NCBI GenBank assembly: GCA_958510825.1
Contig: OY294050.1
Coordinates: forward strand, 6,301,340-6,365,339
Direction: 5' to 3'
Length of the DNA: 64,000 bases
DNA from: Brachypterus glaber
Taxonomy: Eukaryota; Arthropoda; Insecta; Coleoptera; Kateretidae
A model generated the notes under the pieces. The model saw only the letters and a program-made list of their open reading frames with translations. It ran no database searches and was not told the origin of the DNA. Shown piece by piece: positions 57,819-64,000 of the stretch. The number at the start of each line of letters is the position of its first letter. Position 1 is the stretch's first letter. The translations under genes and the position numbers were made by a program.

Positions 57819-58079
57819 GGGAGATTTAGCTCAGCGGTCAATGTCATCGATATAGCCTGACACTGATCTAATGATCGTGAGTTCAAACTTCACTGGCGCC
57901 GATTGCCTTTTTCAGTTAATTAATAATTGAAATTTGACGAAGGCGTACTCCCTAGATATATTGGTTCGAAAGTCAATTAAAGCCGGTGGTTCCCTCTACT
58001 ACTAGCCCACACAAGTCCTGGACTTAGGGGATGCTTAATTAAGTAGAATAGTACGAGGTTAAAAACAAACAAACAAACA
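57819..58079 (+). mobile_element. tRNA-derived SINE, copy 6 (head type B)
   Basis: It is nearly identical to copy 4: head GGGAGATTTAGCTCAGCGGT, T-arm GTGAGTTCAAACTTCAC, the same body deletion, and a tail of AAAC units. High similarity suggests fairly recent activity of this subfamily. Confidence 0.88.
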
Positions 58080-59800
58080 GTATTCTACAGTGCACTAAGA
58101 AATATATCTATAATCGAGCCTATAATGAAAATATATCTATATTGAAAGACCAATTAAGTGTTGCCATGGATTTAATTTTACTTTTTTGAACTAGTTCAAA
58201 AAGCATCTTATTCTTATACTAGTAATAAAATAAACTCCCGCTCGAATACTAACTAGAGTCAAATTAACAGCTATTTGGACTGACGTCATCACATAATAGT
58301 ACGCAAATTCCGTCGTATTTTGCATAATATGATATTATCATCCATTTTACCATGGTAATTTGCAACACGCAGCTGTATTAATGGTTGCCTATTCACACAA
58401 CTTCCCTTTTCATAACATTCAAAATTAGTGCCGATATTTTGATAAGATGCTTTCAACTGTTCTATTTTGCAATTATAATTGCTATTTATACAATATAATG
58501 TGTTTAAGAAAATATTTACCGTTACAATTTGAATTAACTAGTTATAATTAAGCAATTTAATTTAATTTAATTTTGAATTCAGTTTTGCCTCTAGCATATG
58601 CACACATCTTTCGCTTTATTTTAAAGCAATTAAACTGAATGTGATGTTCCAGTGAAAAGATAGCATTTTCTAAGCTCTTTTAAATGACATATCAATGATG
58701 GGGTTCCCTATTTAGATTTTAATGTTGGGGTAGCTGGGGGATAGAACCCCCAGAACTATATGTCTAAGTTTCCCCCTCAAAAAATCAAACTGAACTATTT
58801 TTTTTATTTTTTTAAACTGTGCTTAGTTTGCGAGATATTTAGGGTGGCGCGTTTTCAAATGATCACTCGGTATAAGGTTGGCTATCTTGTGTTTTAAATT
58901 GAAGGTCGATTAAAAAAAATCGACATTTAAAAAAAATAATAAATAATTTCTGAAAAGCAGGAAGAAAATGGCAATAAGAAAGGTCCTAAAAAAGTAAACT
59001 AAAACATAAACCTACATTTTTTTTAATAAAGCATGGTTTACATTGCAATGTACCGCAATGCTCAATAAAACTTTCATAGTAACCGATGTGGCAGATTTTA
59101 TTCGGCAAGCATAATTTTTTGCTCCAACAAAATCGTATAGATTCCATTATTCACCTGGACGTTCCTTTTCACCTGGAATGGCCCATATTTGGAACAAAAC
59201 CGAATCCCTCAGACATTCTTCCATGCATAATATATACTGAATAATATCAGAAATTTACAAGTTCAACTTAAGATTACAATAGGGTGCATTTTGTGGTGCA
59301 CTTCTACTAATGCACTACTAATAAAAATAGTCGTATCTACAAGTCTGCTAATTCAAATAGTCGTATCTACAAGTGACTTCACATATTTATTTAATTATAT
59401 TCATAACGTCCAATCCTATAAATTATTACTAGGTAGTGGTGTCTTTAAAATTGCTAATTACTTCTTTGAATTACATATATATAGGCCATAACCGACACGG
59501 TTGAATGCCGGGGTGTACCTACCGAATGGTAGGTACGACATAAAAAGAAAATTGTAGCTACATTGTATAAAATAAAAAGTCTCGCATAATATTGGACCTG
59601 TTATTTTTGTTCTTTGGAAGCGAAAGTGGCGTAAGTATCGCGCCCCTGATGAATTTAACGTATTGTCCATACCGTGCTGTTTTACCAACTCTTTCAAACT
59701 ACCGAAGCCAGCTAGTACGTCATGCGCACGAAACCTTATATTTGTCCGCATAAGGGATTTATCAAAATCTACTATATACAGGATGAAAACTAAACAACGA
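58080..59800. other. No gene seen
   Basis: AT-rich; it includes a partial R1 copy (58358-58470). Phrases at 59215-59275 (TTCCATGCATAATATATACT, ACAAGTTCAACTTAAGATTA) recur in altered form at 60016-60070. No supportable gene. Confidence 0.4.
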
Positions 59801-60920
59801 ACTTAGGCGAACTGCTAATGGTTGCGACCACATGCTCCAGATGAAAGGGGAGTGGTAAGCGGCTTAGTTATGTGGAAGTTAGGTTAAGTTATAATTTCAA
59901 AAGGAACCAAAAGTGGTAAGGTGGCTTACTATAAACTTAGTTTTCAGTTGTATGGAAAGTAGCTTTAATACAATATATCTCATTATTTACCTTCGTTTGT
60001 AATGTCTTTTTTCTTCATGCATAATTTATTCTGAAGAATATTAGTAATTTACAAATTACACGGAAGGTTACAATAGCATACAGTAGACCAGTTCTGGGAC
60101 TCACCGTCTGGTGAAAAAAGTCATATATGCGTATTATAACTTGATTTATTCATTTATATTAATACAAAAAATTATGTGATATTCGGAATCTCATATTCCA
60201 TCAACTATTAGGGTCTCATTTAATGTTGAACCGAAAAGTAAAATTGACAAAAACCTTTTTTTCTTATGCAATAAACAGAGTTTTCAAGTATCGTTAGCAT
60301 CTCGTATTTATTTTATAAATTAATAATTATAAAAAAAGTTGTACTCTGACCGGGGATCGAACCCGAAAACCCTCGATTGAGAAACCGCAGCGGTTTTTTT
60401 AAACGGGATATATTTCAATTAGCATTTGTTGCACCATCCTCTCCGCATGGTCTAATTAGAAATTTGGCGTGTTGTCGCCTCTCCATAAGCCACAGCCTCC
60501 TCATCTCAACATCGAAAACAACTGCCGCTTACAATTCGGGGTACGTGATGTTGGCACTAACAATCACGAATCGCAAGTCTGCCGTAACTTTAGACACCGT
60601 TAAATCATAATGGAATTTATTGCCTCACAGAGCCCTGTTTTAGTCGTGTCGTAATATACGAGGATATTCTGCCGAAATGAGGCATTAATGAAAAGCTACA
60701 CTTGTGAAAGTATGTTTGGGAATAGTCAGTAATTAAAAACAAGTTTAATTATCTTCGTTTTTTTTATAAAAAAGGCATAAATACCAACGAACTAATAACT
60801 CTTATTAGTTCGTTGACACTGCTAAATTCTAAAATAACCTAACTTCCACACAACTAAGCCGCTTGTCACTCCCCCTTCCCCTGGAGCATTTGGTCGCGAC
60901 CATCGGCAGTTCACCCAAGT
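59801..60920. mobile_element. 1.1-kb element with ~88-bp terminal inverted repeats
   Basis: ACTTAGGCGAACTGCTAATG at the left and the complement of CATCGGCAGTTCACCCAAGT at the right start arms that also share GGTTGCGACCACATGCTCCA, GGCTTAGTTATGTGGAAGTT and AGGTTA in inverted order. No transposase frame is recognised. Inside, 60347-60400 on the - strand has a T-arm-like CGGGTTCGATCCCCGG, so a tRNA-like fragment may be embedded. Confidence 0.65.
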
Positions 60921-61819
60921 TCCATCCATCCATCTATTTTGTTATCATGTAAAATGTTAAAATAATATTTTTCTACGACTGCTTTAGAATGTAAGCAAAT
61001 ACACACACTTTTCAAACACAGAATAAATCCATTCTAGCTCTAGATACGGTATTAATATTCCGTATCAAGTGTTAGAATCAGCACATGTAGTGCCATCTCT
61101 TGTTTATAAAAGTAAAGAAAACTGTATTTTACCATGAAATATTGAATAATTTAATGCAATTTAAAGTTTTGCGTTAAAATTACATAAAGTTTATTAGTTT
61201 TTCTTAATATTTGACCAGTTTTTTATCAATTTAGTTCAAAAAATTAAAACTGCTCCATCTATTGTTAAATATTTATACCTGATATCTGTCACAACAATCT
61301 GACATAAACTTCAATTTTTGCATTATAATTTGTAAATATGTGCTAAAATTAAAAAAAAGTCTTTTTTAAGTACTGATTTGATAAAATTATTAAATAGCAT
61401 TTACAACGTCGAGTCACAAAAAACATTGTTTTTAACCTTGTCCGCAGTTTAAAGCAATACACTGTTTCAGATTTGCAGTCGAATAAAAAGTATAGTATAC
61501 AACACGTATGGAATAGTCATTCCGCCCTCGCGGGACCGCCATACTCGCCTACCGGCTCGTATGACAAACTTTCCGCTCGCGCGGAATATTGTCTATTCCA
61601 TACTAGTTATAGAATATACTATTTTGGTGTTAGGTTAGGAATGGTAGCGATCGTGCCCTAAATCTTAGGTTAGATCATCTTCGTCGAAAAACCTAACTTC
61701 AATCTCACCTTACTTTCTGTGGTAAGACCCTTATAATGCATTGTTTAAAAAGATTAAATTAAAAGCTTAAGTCAGTCAGAAGGAAAAACCTAGAAATAAA
61801 AATTTCAATTATGAAATAT
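60921..61819. other. No gene seen; one imperfect hairpin
   Basis: At about 61488-61625, AGTATACAACACGTATGGAA and AGTCATTCCGCCCTCGCGGG face CCGCTCGCGCGGAATATTGT and ATTCCATACTAGTTATAGAA, a GC-rich-centred inverted repeat of about 135 bp, probably a small MITE. Elsewhere nothing is supportable. Confidence 0.45.
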
Positions 61820-63025
61820 AAATAGTATATTACGCACCGAGTACGCGAACCTAGTTTTTAGTGCACGAGAGTGCTTGTTTTTACCAGGTGCAAGCTGCGC
61901 CGCGCAGCCGAGTAAAAAAGCACCTGATTTGCACTGAAATGGTTTGCGTCGAGGTGCGCATACTATTTTTTCTACGACCTAACACCTACCCGGACAACAT
62001 TCATAAACTCATATAGGCCTCATGAGAGCATCATGTTATGATTTCCACGTTTTGTACTCATACGAACATCATGATGAGCACATCTCATGATTTTGTGATC
62101 ATGTTGTGAGTTTGTTATGAGGTGTATACATTTAACGTTAAATCATTAAATGATGTCATAATGATTTCCACGTGAAATATCAAATGTTGCCCGGGACTCG
62201 ATTGAGAACGTTTGCCGAATAGTACAGGCTCCTGTAATGTTTCAATTTCAGTGCACTTGACAGCGTTATGCGATAGGTGGCGCCACATGTTATTTTCTAC
62301 CGCTAACTAAACTTTTTAAACGAATAAAGGAATACTAGTATTAAAATGCAGTTGTCTTTATAAGGATATACTACTGGTAATAACTAGTAATTAACTTACT
62401 GGTCATCTAATTCGATACACATTATCGGATTGGTATGGTGATCCGTAGATATCTGGAGGCTTTAGTCTAGACGAATTGGTGCCCCCATTCACCTTGGAGA
62501 ACATTTTCACTGGGAAGTTCCCAGTGGGAAAATCCCGGTGTCCTCAAGTTGTTGAAAATGGATTTATGTGGTGGTGTATGTCTAGGGGGGTTGATTTTTT
62601 TCGTTATTTTTTTGGTATCTCTTCGCGTTTTCAAGATATGAGCAAAAAGGTGTGTTTCTTTTTTTTTTTAATTTCCCGGGCAATTTAAATTTCGCGGTTA
62701 ATTTAAAGTTTGCACATGCGCATTCCGTAGACCGCTGCTAGATCTTCATGACATGATCTCGTAATGACTTTATAATGAGGAGTCATCTGTATGCCTTCAT
62801 GAACTCATTACATGATGTCATAATGACTTCTACGTGAAATAGCAAATGTTGTCCGGGTAAACATCCAAAATACACAAAAAAATATCTTATTTTGTCAATT
62901 TGAGGTTATGTGTTTAACGTTTACTAATTTTCTGACAGCAGATATGTAAAATCAGCTGATTGTTACTTTCCAACGTCATAGGAAACGGGTGGAAAATAGG
63001 CACCACCTACTAACTAGGTCGTAGG
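61820..63025. repeat. Dispersed repeat R2, copy 4, split by a nested insertion
   Basis: The first part (61820-61988; CGCACCGAGTACGCGAACCT, TGGTTTGCGTCGAGGTGCGC, TTCTACGACCTAACACC) resumes at 62858 (AAACATCC, TTGTCAATTTGAGGTTATGT, CTAACTAGGTCGTAGG). The interruption is the 869-bp element at 61989-62857. Confidence 0.7.
61989..62857. mobile_element. Nested composite element with CCCGGACAACATT ends and TA duplication
   Basis: It starts CCCGGACAACATT and ends AATGTTGTCCGGG, with TA on each side (61987-61988 and 62858-62859). A third, internal end, AAATGTTGCCCGGG, lies at about 62181-62194. The left 206 bp therefore look like a complete MITE and the right part like another segment of the same family. 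Internal ends repeat TGATGTCATAATGA and CACGTGAAAT. Confidence 0.75.
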
Positions 63026-64000
63026 AATTAAAATGTTAGATAAAGCCCTGGAGGACAGTTACTTATCTTTAAAGTGGTGTTTAGTATTGTAATTAATGAA
63101 CTCGACTGTATTATTAATCGTAAAAATTGAAAAATGGTCTTGTATTTGATATTTTTCTCGATGGTTTCAGTAATATTAAGTTTCATCTATGATGGCTCGG
63201 GCAGAATAAAAATTGAAAATTACAGCCATCAAACATGATGATTGATTTTATTAAAGCCATCAATTTCTTTCGTTAAAAACTGCTTAAAATCAATAGTGAG
63301 TTCAATTTTAATCTGGATTACTAATCCATGTGTTTTTTCAAACCTTTCTTAAATTCTAAAAGAAATTTAACATATTTTTTACTCTATTTGATTTTACTTT
63401 TTTAATTATTAATAACTAAACTAAACTAAAATCTTTGATTTTCCTACATTTCAAGAGAACTATTTAGGGATATCTTTTTAAATTTTTAAATAGTACAAAA
63501 TAAGGTTCTAACCTTTAAAGATGGACGTTGTTTGTTGTATAAATTTGGTATAAACATAAAAAATAAAAACCGTATAGTATGATACGATATAACCCGCAAA
63601 ATAAATTTGATTGTTCTTTAATTAACTTTGGTCGCAGAAGTTACAAGATTTTTTCTCAATATTAATTAAATTTTTAAATGGCTATTTGAGAAGACAGAAA
63701 AATAAACATCAGTAATGAAAATTTTATAAATTAAAATTTTAATAAATAAAATAAAAGTGAATTAATGTAATGGTATAGTGGCTTTTATTTAATAAGAAAA
63801 ATTATTGTATGGCGTGGCATTTGGTTCAGCATTAGAGCGGTCCTTTATAAATATTTTTTTGGGACGCCCCATAATTTTTTTAAATTAACGAAGGTCCACT
63901 TGCATTAATGGTGATTTAGCTTTAATCGTAAATCAAATTGATGCGACCAATCAGAATGCAGCATTTTTAACTTAAACTCAGTTTTATGTTTTGTTTCTTT
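63026..64000. other. No gene seen
   Basis: AT-rich to the end of the window. AATTGAAAATTACAGCCATC and ATTTTATTAAAGCCATCAAT share a short phrase locally. No supportable gene. Confidence 0.4.

Noticed and set aside
59458..59751. 97-codon - frame
   Set aside because: No similarity recognised, no splice or promoter signals, in a repeat-rich area.

Overview
This is eukaryotic, very AT-rich DNA, most likely an insect chromosome. GT-AG introns, an arthropod-type LRR-Ig receptor gene, an intact piggyBac transposon, CR1/Jockey-like LINEs, tRNA-derived SINEs and many small inverted-repeat elements all point that way. There are no bacterial operons, CRISPR arrays or rRNA genes. I cannot name the insect order from sequence alone.

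The only clear host gene is on the + strand from about 34.4 to 50.7 kb. It is a six-coding-exon gene for a 744-residue Kekkon-type cell-surface protein: signal peptide, LRR domain, one Ig domain, one transmembrane helix, and a long cytoplasmic tail ending in a PDZ-ligand-like Gly-Thr-Glu-Val. All splice sites are GT-AG and all phases agree. The first coding exon begins at a splice acceptor, so at least one 5' non-coding exon lies upstream; a candidate is at 27045-27096.

Layout. 0-4.9 kb: inverted-repeat elements (95-280, 1181-1416, 2236-3236) and dispersed repeats. 4.9-9.3 kb (- strand): an apparently full-length LINE with intact ORF1 (PHD-like finger, coiled coil, esterase-like region) and ORF2 (endonuclease, reverse transcriptase). 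The two ORFs overlap with a textbook -1 slippery site. 9.3-23.4 kb: decayed repeats, including an internally deleted Tc1-like transposase and a truncated LINE. 23.4-26.9 kb: a piggyBac element with TTAA target duplications, matching termini, and a 594-residue transposase encoded by two exons with the catalytic aspartates present; its intron holds two hairpin elements. 26.9-34.4 kb: more inverted-repeat elements and a perfect 231-bp palindrome. 34.4-50.7 kb: the receptor gene, its introns loaded with SINEs, fold-back elements, a decayed RNase H LINE fragment and a 9-bp minisatellite. 50.7-64 kb: repeats and nested elements only.

The most interesting signals are the slippery site joining ORF1 and ORF2 of the LINE, the intact piggyBac with a paired-motif array at its ends, the perfect palindrome at 31413-31643, and a SINE family in which at least two, probably three, different tRNA-like heads sit on one conserved body.
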